This document shows positions 47,849 to 57,788 of a DNA stretch of 64,000 nt, piece after piece. The notes under the pieces are model-generated. The model saw only the letters and a list, made by a program, of their open reading frames with translations, searched no databases and was not told the DNA's origin. The stretch's first letter is position 1, and the number at the start of each line of letters is the position of its first letter. This DNA is from Manihot esculenta (Eukaryota > Streptophyta > Magnoliopsida > Malpighiales > Euphorbiaceae). The translations under genes were made by a program, and so were the position numbers. The stretch is taken from assembly GCF_001659605.2 (NCBI RefSeq), contig NC_035176.2, positions 24,546,716 through 24,610,715 on the forward strand. Direction: 5' to 3'.

Positions 47849-50106
47849 GTTGGATTGGCTACTAGTTTGAGCATATTACAGCCTCCTAATTCTGAGAAAG
47901 ATCTACATTGTGACTATTGTGAAAAATCAAGGCATACCAAAAAGACTTGCTGAAAGTTACATGGTCGTCCCACTAGTGGCCGTGGGGGAAAACAAGGCAC
48001 CTCTAGAATTCAAGTTAATTTAGCAGAAACTGCGGAGGAGTCCTTTAAGGAGACAACAACTGCTGAGTAATTCAGTCTCAAATGCCTCCTATCTCATATT
48101 GACACATCTTCCTTCTCTGGACTTTGTAAAGTCAGGTAATGTTTCCTCTCTTAATACCGTTTCATGGATTATTGATTTTAGTGCGAATAGACATATGACA
48201 GGCTTTTCTAAAGACTTTCTCAATTATTTTAATTCTTTAATCAAAGATAGTGTCAGAATTGTTGATGACTATTTTACTTCTATATCCGAAACAGGTTCTG
48301 TATTTGTGCACACAATATTAAATTACCATATGTCTTTCATGTTTTCTATTTTCCTGTCAACCTTTTATCTGTCACTGCTATCACCAATGTTCTTAATTGT
48401 AAATTTGAATTTTTTCTGATCATTGTATTATTCAGGATCTTCTCATAGGGAAGAGGATTGGCAATGGTAGACTGTATGATGGCTCATACATGTTAGAAGG
48501 TAATCCAGGTTCTCTGATATCTCAAGTTTGTTTTGGAGAAAATAAGGATGTCAATTAGGAAATACTATAGTGGCATAGGCGGTTAGAGCATCCATCATGT
48601 TTTGTGTTAGAAAAACTTTATCTTAGTTTGTTTGCTAGAACTCAGTTTGGTTCTTTATTTTGTGATACTTGTGAGTATGCTAAATACACGAAAACCTCAT
48701 ATCCTTTGAGTCATAATAAAAGCCAAATTTCTTTTGTGACTATTGATTCTGATGTTTGGGGGCCTACTCAAACTGCCTCCTTATCTGGTAATCGATGGTT
48801 TGTCACCTTTACATGACTTGGGTCTATTTGATTAAAGCTAAAAGTGATGTCTTTTCTTGTTTTCAATCCTTTCACAATATGATTTGTACTCAATTTGATA
48901 CTAAAATGAAAATTTTGAAAACTGACAATAAAAGAGAATACATGGATAGTAAGTTTTATGCTTATTTGGAGACCAATAAAATAGTATACTATATAAGTTG
49001 TCCTTATACTAGTGCTCAAAATGGCGTTGCTGAAAGAAAAAACAGGTATCTATTGGAGATAGTGATCTCTTATGTTCACCATGAACCTACTCAAAGATGC
49101 AATCCTTGTATCTGCTTATCCTATCAATAGAATGCCTCTTAAGTCCCTTAACTTTATGAGCTATTTGGAGGTTTTACAAGAAAAGAATTCATACATTGTT
49201 CCACCAAAAGTACTTGGGTGTATTTGCTTTGTCAATACTGGAATGGCAGGAAAGTTGGATCCTAAGGCCCTTAAATGTGTATTTGTTGGTATTCTCTAAC
49301 ACAGAAGGGATAGAGGTATTATCACCCTCCATCTAGAAAATACTTTGTCAGTATGGATGTTACCTTCCGAGAAACTGAACCCTACTTCAGTACTACCCAC
49401 TCACCTCTTCAGGAGGAGAATAATGAGCAAGAAGAGGTGATTGATTCTGAATGATATGGTTTATCTAGAGAGTTCGAGTTCCAGTAGACAAGGGAAGATG
49501 TCCAACCAAGGGGGAGAGAATTGGATGTTTGGACAAGGCAGATTTGAGGAGGTATTCGAGGAGAGACAAGGCAGAAAAAGCCATTATGCAGTCTACTCAG
49601 AGTTAATAATCTTCTTCTGGTAAGTTACCCACAACTTTTGAATATTTTAATGATTTAGATAAACCTATTGCACAAAGAAAAGGGGTCAGATCTTGTACTA
49701 AACACCCTATTTCTAACTTTATTTTTTATGAATCCTTATCTCCCTCCTATAGAGCTTTTGCCTTATCTATTTTCTCTGTGTCTTTTCCACAGGATTGGAA
49801 GGAAGCTCTTATAGATCATAAATTGAAGAGAGCAATGATTGAAGAGATGAAAGCACTGACCAAAAATGAGATATGAGATCTTATCATTTTTCCACCTAGA
49901 AAGAAACTTATTGGCTGTAAGTGAGTGTTCACACTAAAACACAAAGCTGATAGTACAATTAAACGATTTAAAACCAGATTGGTTGCTAAAAGATTTACAC
50001 AAACCTATGGAGTGGATTATCAAGAGACATTTGCCCCAATTGCAAAAATAAACTCAATCGGAGTCCTATTATCTTGTGCAGCCAACTTGAACTAAAACTT
50101 ACAGCA
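47849..50106 (+). pseudogene. Outer Copia gag end to RT start, decayed
   Basis: Resumes after the inner Copia with the zinc knuckle CDYCEKSRHTKKTC (about 47910-47950), a protease in which the usual DSGA is DFSA (about 48175), pre-integrase, integrase (TIDSDVWGPTQTASLSGNRW; SAQNGVAERKNRYLLE near 49020) and the start of RT (WKEALIDHKLKRAMIEEM, then RLVAKRFTQTYGVDYQETF). Several stops and frame changes. It breaks at the hAT target site in LQQFD. Confidence 0.87.
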
Positions 50107-50127
50107 GTTTGATGCATGGTTTCAAAT

Positions 50128-50302
50128 AACGGCCGTTACGTAACGTAACGGCCGTTATTTACAGGTAACGGAGGCAGCCGTGGCCGTTACGGCCTTTGAA
50201 CAACGGCAAAAAAAAATTGTTTGCGTAACGGCCGTTATGGCCGTTACGCAACGGTAACGGCCGTTACCGGCCGTTATGTAACGGTCGTAACGGCCGTTAC
50301 TT
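50128..50302. repeat. Subterminal repeats, left end of the hAT element
   Basis: At least eight copies of GGCCGTTA/TAACGGCC, mostly as the palindrome TAACGGCCGTTA. Such arrays are typical binding sites for the BED zinc finger of hAT transposases. Confidence 0.8.
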
Positions 50303-51127
50303 TCCTTTACAGCAAATGACCAGGAATCTTGCAGTTGTCCAGCACTCCAGCAGCTCCAGGAATCTTGCAGAAGTTGTCCAGCACTCCAGCAGCTCCTCCA
50401 GTCCAGCCTGTTTCAACTTTCACGTGAAAAACAAAATTTGGATTTTGCAAAAATGTTTTTCTATCTTTTCTACTTCTTCTTTTTATTCTTTAGCCTTTAC
50501 TTTACTCTCTCCTCCTCTCTTTCATCCAGTAGACCAGCACCTTGAGTCTCTTATCCTTCTCCATTTCCTCCAGCCTCCAGCAAGTCCTTCTCCATTTCCT
50601 CCAGCTCCAGCCTCCAGCAAGTCCTTCTCCATTTCCTCCAGCCTCCAGCAAGCAGCAGCCTCAGCAGTAGCAGTGTAGCACTTCTCCTTCAGCTTCAGTC
50701 CTTCTCCATTTCCTCCAGCAGACTCCAGCCTCCAGCTGTCCAGCAGGCAGCAGCAGCAGCATAAAGACTAAAGAGAGTTCTCTTCTTCTTCCATAAATCC
50801 ATAGTGTTTTTCTTCCATAATCCACACTTATTTCCAGCTTTCATTGAGGTAAGTTACTAATTACTATATATAATGTTTAAAATTTATGAATTTTATGTTT
50901 ATTTGATATATTTGTACTTATTATTAAGTTATATAATTTAATTTTAATTATATCTTTTAATTTCATGAACTTTATAAATTATAAGTTATAACTTATAAGT
51001 TATAGCATACAAGTTACTTTATTATAATATATTTTTTGTTTACACATTAATTTGAGTTTAAGTTAATTTGCACATTAATTTGATAATATATTTTTTATTT
51101 TACAGTATATTATTTGATAATTTGAAA
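50303..51127 (+). other. 5' region of the hAT gene with CAG/CTC-rich repeats
   Basis: Tandem units of about 35 bp around TCCTTCTCCATTTCCTCCAG (about 50545-50720) and GCAGCTCC repeats. The frame at 50316-50678 is Ser-rich low complexity and not conserved-looking. This probably holds the promoter and 5' UTR. Confidence 0.6.
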
Positions 51128-52799
51128 ATGCCGAGAGGGGGATCTGATAAACCAAGTCAAGATATTGGATGGAATTTTGCCACTCCTACAGGAAAAAAAG
51201 GAGAAATGACGTGTAATTTTTGTGGTAAAAAAATAACTGGGGGGATAACTCGTTTGAAGCAGCATTTGGCAAATATACCAGGGCAAGTTGCTGGTTGTCA
51301 AAAAGTTTCTGCTCAAGTAAAAAAAGATATGGGAAATATGTTGAGGGGTTTTGAAGCTGCAAAAAGAGATAAAGCAAAGAGGGCAAGGGAGTTGGAAGAT
51401 GAAATCATGAAGATGACAGAAGTTGAGGGTTCAGATTCAGACGAAGAAGATATTGAACTAGAAATTGCTAGACGTGAAAGCATGCGGCAGTTTGACGAAG
51501 ATACTTATAGAAGGAGAGCTTCTCATTATGAAAGTGGTGGGAGTAGCCATCAAGCTCCTCCTCGCTCGGGAATTAGTCGTTCAGCGACCGTTCGTGAAAG
51601 AGGTAGAGAAGCATCAAGATATATTGAGCAAACATCAACACCTGCTTCTAGATTAGCAGCAGCTGAAATTGAAATAGAAAAGAACAGAAGTCTGAAACAA
51701 CCAAAGATTAAAACCAAATGGCTTAAGTCACAGAAAGAAAAGTTACTTAAAGCCTTTGGTAATTTTGTTATCCACAACAGATTACCTTTCAGTGTGGTTG
51801 AGTCACCATGGACAAAGCCATTACTCAGAACGGCCGCTGAAGTGGGACCTAATGTATCACCACCTTCAGCATATGAGATCTCTGAAGTATATTTGAAAAA
51901 TGAATACAAAGAAATGAAGAAATATATTGCTTCATTTGAGGGCATGTGGAACGAAAGAGGAGTTACCATTATGTGTGATGGATGGAGCGGACCAACCAGA
52001 ATGAGTATAATTAATTTTCTAGTCTACTCTCCTCGTGGAACAGTGTTCCATAAATCCATAGATGCAAGTAATGTTGAGCGAAAAGATGGAGAATATTACT
52101 TCAAGATCATGAAGGAAGTGGTTGAAGAAATTGGCCCAAGCAAAATTGTCCAAGTGGTGACTGATAATGAAGCTGCTATTAAATCTGGTGGCAAAAAGTT
52201 GATGGAGAAGTTTCCAAATTTGTATTGGACAGCATGCAGTGCACATTGCATTGATTTAATTTTAGAAGATTTTGGAAAGAGGAAGAATATAAAGACCGTC
52301 ATTGAGCAAGGAAAAGTTATCACCCAATTTATTTACAATCATAATTGGGTGGTAAATTACATGAAGAAATTCACTGATGGTCGAGATATAATTCGCCCCG
52401 GGATTACTAGATTTGCAACTAATTTTATTGCATTGGAGAGTCTTCTTCGATGTAGAACGGGGTTAAGAAATATGTTTGAATCCGAGCAATGGATAGGAAG
52501 TAAATATGGCCAGGCTACCAGTGGACCAGCTTATGAAGCTAAGAAAATTGTTCTTAGCTTGGATAGAGAGGGAAGAAATTTTTGGGAGAAAGCCGAGCAA
52601 ATTATGAAAATTCAAGAGCCATTGCTTAAAGTGTTGAGATTAGTGGATGGTGACGAAAAACCAACAATGGGATTTATATATGAAGCAATGGAACGAGCAA
52701 AGTTGGCCATTAAGCAAAATTCCAGAAGTTACATAGACTACTGGAAAATTATTGATGCTCGTTGGAATTTTCAATTACATCATGATTTGCATGCGGCTG
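51128..52799 (+). CDS. hAT transposase, exon 1
   Basis: I start at MPRGGSDKPSQDIGW (ATG 51128); an upstream in-frame ATG at 51068 adds only a hydrophobic stretch and is unlikely. It encodes a BED zinc finger (CNFCGKKITGGITRLKQHLA, residues about 32-51), an acidic-basic linker, then the DUF659/hAT catalytic core with CDGWSG (first Asp) and VVTDNEAA (second Asp), and CSAHCIDLILED. It ends HAAG at a GTAAGA donor. The transposase binds the termini in the nucleus and excises and reinserts the element. No stop or frameshift. Confidence 0.95.
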
Positions 52800-52889
52800 G
52801 TAAGAAGCACATAAACTTAATACTTAATACTTAATACTTTAATAATTTCTATATCTTATAAATTTTAATAATATTTTTATGATTTGCAG

Positions 52890-53023
52890 GATATTTTTTG
52901 AATCCTCAATATCAGTATGGTCCACACGATATTGGAAATGATAGTGAAATTATGGCAGGCCTTAAAAATGTTATTCAAAGGCTAGAGAGTGATTTGGTAA
53001 ATCAAGCCAATGCATTGAACCAA
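52890..53023 (+). CDS. hAT transposase, exon 2
   Basis: Begins YFLNPQYQYGP after a TTTGCAG acceptor and ends ALNQ at a GTAAGT donor. Part of the helical region preceding the dimerisation domain. Phase matches exons 1 and 3. Confidence 0.92.
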
Positions 53024-53112
53024 GTAAGTATATAATATATAGCTAACTTGAATAATTTTAATAAATAATTTTAGCAGTATAATAAAGCAAATAATTTTTT
53101 TTATTGGTGTAG

Positions 53113-53188
53113 ACACAACTTTATAAGCATAAAATGGAGAGTTTTGGATCCGCCTTAGCACAAAAAGCCATTAAATTCACTGATCCAG
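53113..53188 (+). CDS. hAT transposase, exon 3
   Basis: Short exon TQLYKHKMESFGSALAQKAI, ending FTDP at a GTAAAA donor; acceptor GGTGTAG. Confidence 0.9.
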
Positions 53189-53300
53189 GTAAAAATATAA
53201 GATTTACACATTATGTTATATTTTTAGTGTTCTAAAATATAAAATCAAATATTTGAGAAAATAACCTATATTATTAAAATTATTATATGTTTTAATGCAG

Positions 53301-54343
53301 CTGAATGGTGGATACATTATGGTGAAAGTGCTCCTGAACTACAGAGAATTGCAGTAAGAGTGTTGAGTCAAACCACTTCTGCATCTAATTGTGAAAGAAA
53401 TTGGAGCACTTTTTCACTTATACATACAAAGACGAGGAACAGATTACGGTATCAAAAATTGCATGCACTCGTCTTTGTTCACTACAATATGCGGCTGAAG
53501 TTGAGAAATTTGAGCAGAAAGAGTCAGAATGAGCTAGAAAAGAGTTATAATCCAATTAATTTGGATTACATTTTCGAGGAAGATGATCCACTAAATCCTT
53601 GGTTGGAGGAAAGGGAAGATCCTGTACTTGATGGTGAAGAAAATCCTTGGCTAGAGGAGGATGAGCCCGCTCCATCACAATCACAACAAGTTAATGCTCC
53701 AACTCATGGACATAATATTGGAGGCAGTGGTGATGCTGAACCTGAAGATTCTTTTATACTATCTAGTTCCAGTGATGATGATGATGGTGGTAGTGGTCAG
53801 GGTGGAAGAGGTGAAGGTCGTGGAGCTACTAGTTCATTACAATCACATGATGATCCCTCTTCATATCAGAGGCATAGTCCATCTCCATCTCCATCTCCAG
53901 CTCCAGCTCCAGCTCCAACTTTGCAACATACATATCACAGATCCCGTGGTTCTGGTGGTAGCAGTGATAAGGGAAAAGGTGTTGCACATGGAGAGTGTTC
54001 TATGGATGCAGATAATTATGGATATGGGACTTATGGTGCAAGTGAATCTTCAATGGAAGCAACCTCTACTAGTGATTATGGATATAGAGGAAATTTTCAA
54101 TGGGAATACTCAAATCCATATCCATATCAGCCTCCTCCATCGTATTCTGATTTATCTTTGTCAGAGCAATCATTCTCCCACACTCAAACCCAGTCCAATC
54201 CTAGTGATCAATTTGGTATGGGTTCATTCTTCAGCTTTGATCCATCACAATACTATCAATATCATCAAGATCAAAGCTCTCAATCACAAGATGAAGGTGG
54301 TGGATCTACTCAAGAACCTGCTAGACGCTCATTCTGGTGGTAA
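53301..54343 (+). CDS. hAT transposase, exon 4 (dimerisation domain)
   Basis: Begins EWWIHYGESAPELQRIA after a TTAATGCAG acceptor. SASNCERNWSTFSLIHTK carries the catalytic Glu, and RLRYQKLHALVFVHYN completes the hAT dimerisation domain. A long C-terminal tail is acidic, then Ser/Gly/Pro/Gln-rich, with an (SP)n(AP)n run and many Tyr, ending RRSFWW and TAA. The four exons total 2925 nt, giving 974 residues. Confidence 0.94.
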
Positions 54344-54610
54344 TTGAGGTAAGTTACTACATATAATGTTTAAATTTTATGTATTTTATGTTTATTCAAT
54401 ATATTTGTACTTGTTTATAAGTTGTATAACTTAATTTTCGTTATATCTTTCAATATATTTTAATTTCATGGACTTTACAAATTTTCTAAAAAAATTTGCG
54501 CCGCGACAGGCCGTTACCGTTACGTTATGACCGTTATAGGCCTGTTTCCGTTACACGCGACCGCGACCGCGAACGCGGCCGCGACCGCGATTTGAAACCA
54601 TGGTTTGATG

Positions 54611-55767
54611 TGAACAATGTTTTCATTCATGGAGATTTAGAGGAGGAAGTATTCATGGAGATCCCTCCTTGGTTCGCTGATGAGAAGACACAAGAAAATG
54701 TGAGTAGGTTAAAAAAGTTTTGCATGGACTAAAATAATCTCCCAGAGCTTGGTTTGACAAATTTAGCAGAGCCATGATATCCTTTGGTTACCAACAGAGT
54801 AATGTTAATCACGCTATGTTTATTAAACATCATAAGGATAAGATCATCCTTCTTATTGTGTATGTTGTGTATATTGATGATATAGTGGTGACAGGTGATG
54901 ACAAAGAGAAAATAGCTCAACTCAAATGGTTGTTAGCTCAAGAATTTAAAATCAAAGATCTAGAAAATCTGCAATATTTCCTAAGTATTGAGGTGGCTAG
55001 ATCAGAAAAAGGAATATTTATCTCCCAAAGAAAATACATTCTGAATCTTTTGAAAAAAACAGGTATGTTGAAGTGTAAACCAGCAGAATCTTCCATTGAA
55101 AGTAATCACAAAATGCAAGCAAAAACTGGTGAGTCCGTGGATATTGGAAGATACCAGAGATTGGTGTGGAGGCTGAATTATTTCTCACACTCGACTGAAT
55201 ATAGCCTATGTTGTTAGCTTAGTCAGCCAATTCATGCATGACCCTTGCGAGACTCATATGCAGGTTGTACTTCACACCTTGAGATACTTAAAAGGGTAGG
55301 ATCTCGATATGACAGGAGATCCACCTCTGGCTACTGTATAGTTGTGAGAAGGAATATTGTCACCTGTAGGAGCAAAAAACAAAGTGGTATTGCTCGGTCA
55401 AGTGCTGAAGCAGAATACAAAGTATATGGCCTAAAGTGTATGTGAACTTTTATGGTTGAAGAAATTATTGGAGGAGCTGAGGTTGTTCGAGAGAGGCAAG
55501 ATAACTTTGTATTGTGACAATAAAGCTGCCATCAGTATAGTATAAAATCCAGTCCAACATGATCGAACAAAGCACATTGAGATTGATCTGCACTTCATTA
55601 AAGAAAAAGAAAAAGAAAAATTCCCAAACGGTGTCTTGATCTTAGTTCATATGATTTCCGCCGGGCAACTTGCGGATGTGTTTACTAGAGGGCTTAACAA
55701 TAAGATCTACCATAATCTGATTTGCAAGTTGGGCATGTGCGACATCTATGCACAACTTGAGGGGGAG
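54611..55767 (+). pseudogene. Outer Copia RT-RNase H, decayed
   Basis: RT resumes as NNVFIHGDLEEEVFMEIPP. After a stop at about 54730 and frame changes it continues with VYIDDIVVTGDDKEKIAQL (about 54865-54925), ISQRKYILNLLKKTG and the RNase H/tail region (RSTSGYCIVVRRNIVTCRSK near 55320; RTKHIEIDLHF near 55565). The polypurine tract GAGGGGGAG lies directly before the 3' LTR at 55768. Confidence 0.88.
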
Positions 55768-55946
55768 TGTTGACTTATTTGCTAATTCTAGAGATATGAT
55801 TTGATTTGATTAGGATTCTTAATTATCTCTGTAATTATTCTTTGATTATTTGCTTCCTATTTAATTATAATTCTTCGTCGTATAGATCACTTGAAAAGAT
55901 TAAGAGTGAAATATAAGAATACTCTAAAATTCTCTAAAATTTTTCA
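55768..55946 (+). repeat. 3' LTR of the outer Copia element
   Basis: 179 bp, TGTTGACTTATTTGC to TTTTTCA, about 90 percent similar by eye to the 5' LTR with small indels. Confidence 0.92.
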
Positions 55947-56066
55947 GAACACATTGATACACAATCTTGTAGAATGTCATAAAAAAATTACAGTGTATGA
56001 ACTTCTTTGTTTCTGTTCATGTCATCAGTTTGTACTCAATTGCAGCAACAAACCAACTATAGTTAC

Positions 56067-56139
56067 CTGGTCTATTGCAGCAACAACATCAGCAGCAAAG
56101 CCTCCAAACCTCTTGTACAATGCCTTGTATACAGCAATA
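56067..56139 (-). CDS. Subtilisin-like serine protease, exon B
   Basis: 73-nt exon encoding IAVYKALYKRFGGFAADVV and AAIDQ, between a TTTTACAG acceptor and a GTAACT donor. It completes a His codon from exon A and leaves exon C in phase. The sequence is typical of the SBT2 group just before the NRRP segment. Confidence 0.93.
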
Positions 56140-57212
56140 CTGTAAAAGATGGACTTCAACTTAATACCCAAATAAATTACTGCAGAAAGCCACATTGTAA
56201 ATTTGAAATATAAAAACAAGGAATTTTGCAAGATATATATTAAAATACGAGTAATTTTTCCCGATAGTGAGGATACCAAATAGGACTTAACTGCTATAAT
56301 TCACCATGTTAGTTGCTTTCATAGCATATTAGTACTACAAAACTAAGTAATTCTCCTGAACAAACTTTATTCCACAAGCCTTGACCAAAGCTATCAGATA
56401 GTCAATGCACCAATAATAGCAAATCAACCTTTGATATTAAGCAAGCATCAAGAAGTATCATAATTTGTGGAATGCAATCTGCTCATCTCCTTTACTCTAA
56501 ATGTTAAATTGCCTTTTAACCAGTGACCCTGTAATTCTTTCAAGTTGGTTACGAAAATTATCAACCAATGACTTTATAATTGGCCTGATCAGCTAAAACC
56601 TTAGAAAGAAGTTCACATAATATTGACAATAAGTCCAAAAGTTTACAGAATTCTATTGACATAAACCCTTATATTGTCATTCACGACTCACCAAAAAAGT
56701 GGAGCCTTAAGTTGCCAGCAAATCAAATAGCAGGCCAAGGCTTGATTATTTCAATATTCCTCTCCCTATAAGTAGTGGTAAATTTTAGAATTAAAACAGG
56801 ATTAGATGAGATCCCCTTTCTCTAAATTAAAGAGTAACCTTCTTAAATTAAGAAAATCTCAACAATTCTAGCAAGTACAATCAAAGAGAGCCTCATGAAT
56901 TATCAAAGTTGCCTTTTTGCAGTATTTATATAGGACATTTCAGCCTGATGACATATAATTTAAGATTAAGCTAAGGAAGATGTTATCATGGGTCAAATAA
57001 GTGTATTCTGCTGTTTCACATTCCCCTGAAAATGTCCCACCATGTCAAGCGTTTTCACTGTGATAATAGATGCCACAGAGACATGGTTAAGTGAGAGATT
57101 GCTAGTATGACCTGAGCAATATTTTATGCATTACTTCTACCAGAAATTTTTGTCATATAGCTGAAATACATCTTGACAGAAAAAGAAAATGACAATAGCA
57201 ACAAAGAATTAC
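56140..57212 (-). other. Subtilase intron between exons A and B
   Basis: A 1.07-kb AT-rich intron; no further feature recognised. Confidence 0.75.
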
Positions 57213-57308
57213 TGTGAATGAGGCGCCATTCCACTCGCATTTCCAAAGTGATTGCCAGCAACAATCACTGGAATCCCATGGTTTCCTGCAGCAACAGAGG
57301 CAGTATGC
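57213..57308 (-). CDS. Subtilisin-like serine protease, exon A (just after catalytic His)
   Basis: 96-nt exon reading HTASVAAGNHGIPVIVAGN, then GNASGMAPHS. In the family HTAS directly follows HG-T of the catalytic histidine motif, so the His codon should be in the next upstream exon, outside the window. Acceptor TTTACAG, donor GTAATT. Intact frame. Confidence 0.92.
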
Positions 57309-57788
57309 CTGTAAATCATGGTAAGATTCATTAGCTGCATTTTGAAGAATACAATGAAGATTGATATTGTCAAACATATTTTGAAACCAAATGAGCTGGA
57401 TTACAATTATTTTATTATTAACTAGTTATATCATCAATATCATACAAAATAGGATACGCAAAAAGTTAAGATCATTTACATCATTCCATAATCAGTTAGA
57501 AAAACTTTCTGCTATTACAATGCTCATGGCACTAGAAAAATTGAATGCAATAAAATTACAAGCATATTCATGGACATCAGTGTCTCCAACAAAGAAAAGT
57601 TGGTAATTAAACAAATTTTTCTACATCTGATAGCTCACTAGTCGATGAGAACAATGAAGAGACAAAATTTCTTAGGAATTGTGAAAATCAAGATGGTTGA
57701 TAACACCCATTACAAGGAGTTGGCCAAGTCAAAGGGAAAAAGAGAAACAAATTATATATGTAATCTAGGCATAAAATTGGATCTACTT
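57309..57788 (-). other. Subtilase intron upstream of exon A, inner part
   Basis: AT-rich intron sequence up to the Gypsy element inserted at 57789. The intron must continue beyond the window because exons for the catalytic Asp and His are missing. Confidence 0.7.

Larger units (their letters stand above)
50115..54602 (+). mobile_element. Complete hAT transposon, TSD GTTTGATG
   Basis: 4488 bp with inverted termini CATGGTTTCAAAT...ATTTGAAACCATG and the 8-bp duplication GTTTGATG at 50107-50114 and 54603-54610. Subterminal regions carry many TAACGGCCGTTA-type palindromes on the left (50128-50302) and GGCCGTTA plus CGCGACCGCG repeats on the right (about 54500-54590). It encodes a four-exon transposase with an unbroken frame. 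Nothing needed for an autonomous element appears to be missing. Confidence 0.96.
40630..55946 (+). mobile_element. Ty1/Copia element with four nested insertions, TSD GAACA
   Basis: 5' LTR 40630-40819, 3' LTR 55768-55946, flanked by GAACA at 40625-40629 and 55947-55951. Removing the four insertions (41010-41465, 42154-42672, 42886-47843, 50115-54602) and their TSDs leaves about 4.87 kb, a standard full-length Copia. It lies in antisense orientation to the subtilase gene. Confidence 0.95.
40277..56066 (-). other. 15.8-kb subtilase intron filled by transposons
   Basis: Starts at the GTAACT donor (56061-56066) and ends at the acceptor TTTTCAG before exon C. Without the Copia element and its duplicated GAACA only about 0.47 kb of intron remains (40277-40629 and 55952-56066). 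That residue shows no feature of its own. Confidence 0.88.

Noticed and set aside
50316..50678. 120-codon Ser-rich frame upstream of the hAT transposase
   Set aside because: Low-complexity reading of CAG/CTC repeats with no domain; more likely 5' UTR.
51068..51127. Upstream start for the hAT transposase
   Set aside because: Adds a hydrophobic AT-encoded stretch unlike hAT N-termini; the ATG at 51128 precedes the conserved-looking BED region.
53661..54347. 228-codon frame overlapping exon 4
   Set aside because: Out-of-frame shadow of the repetitive transposase tail; rich in Leu/Ile/His/Met without any domain.
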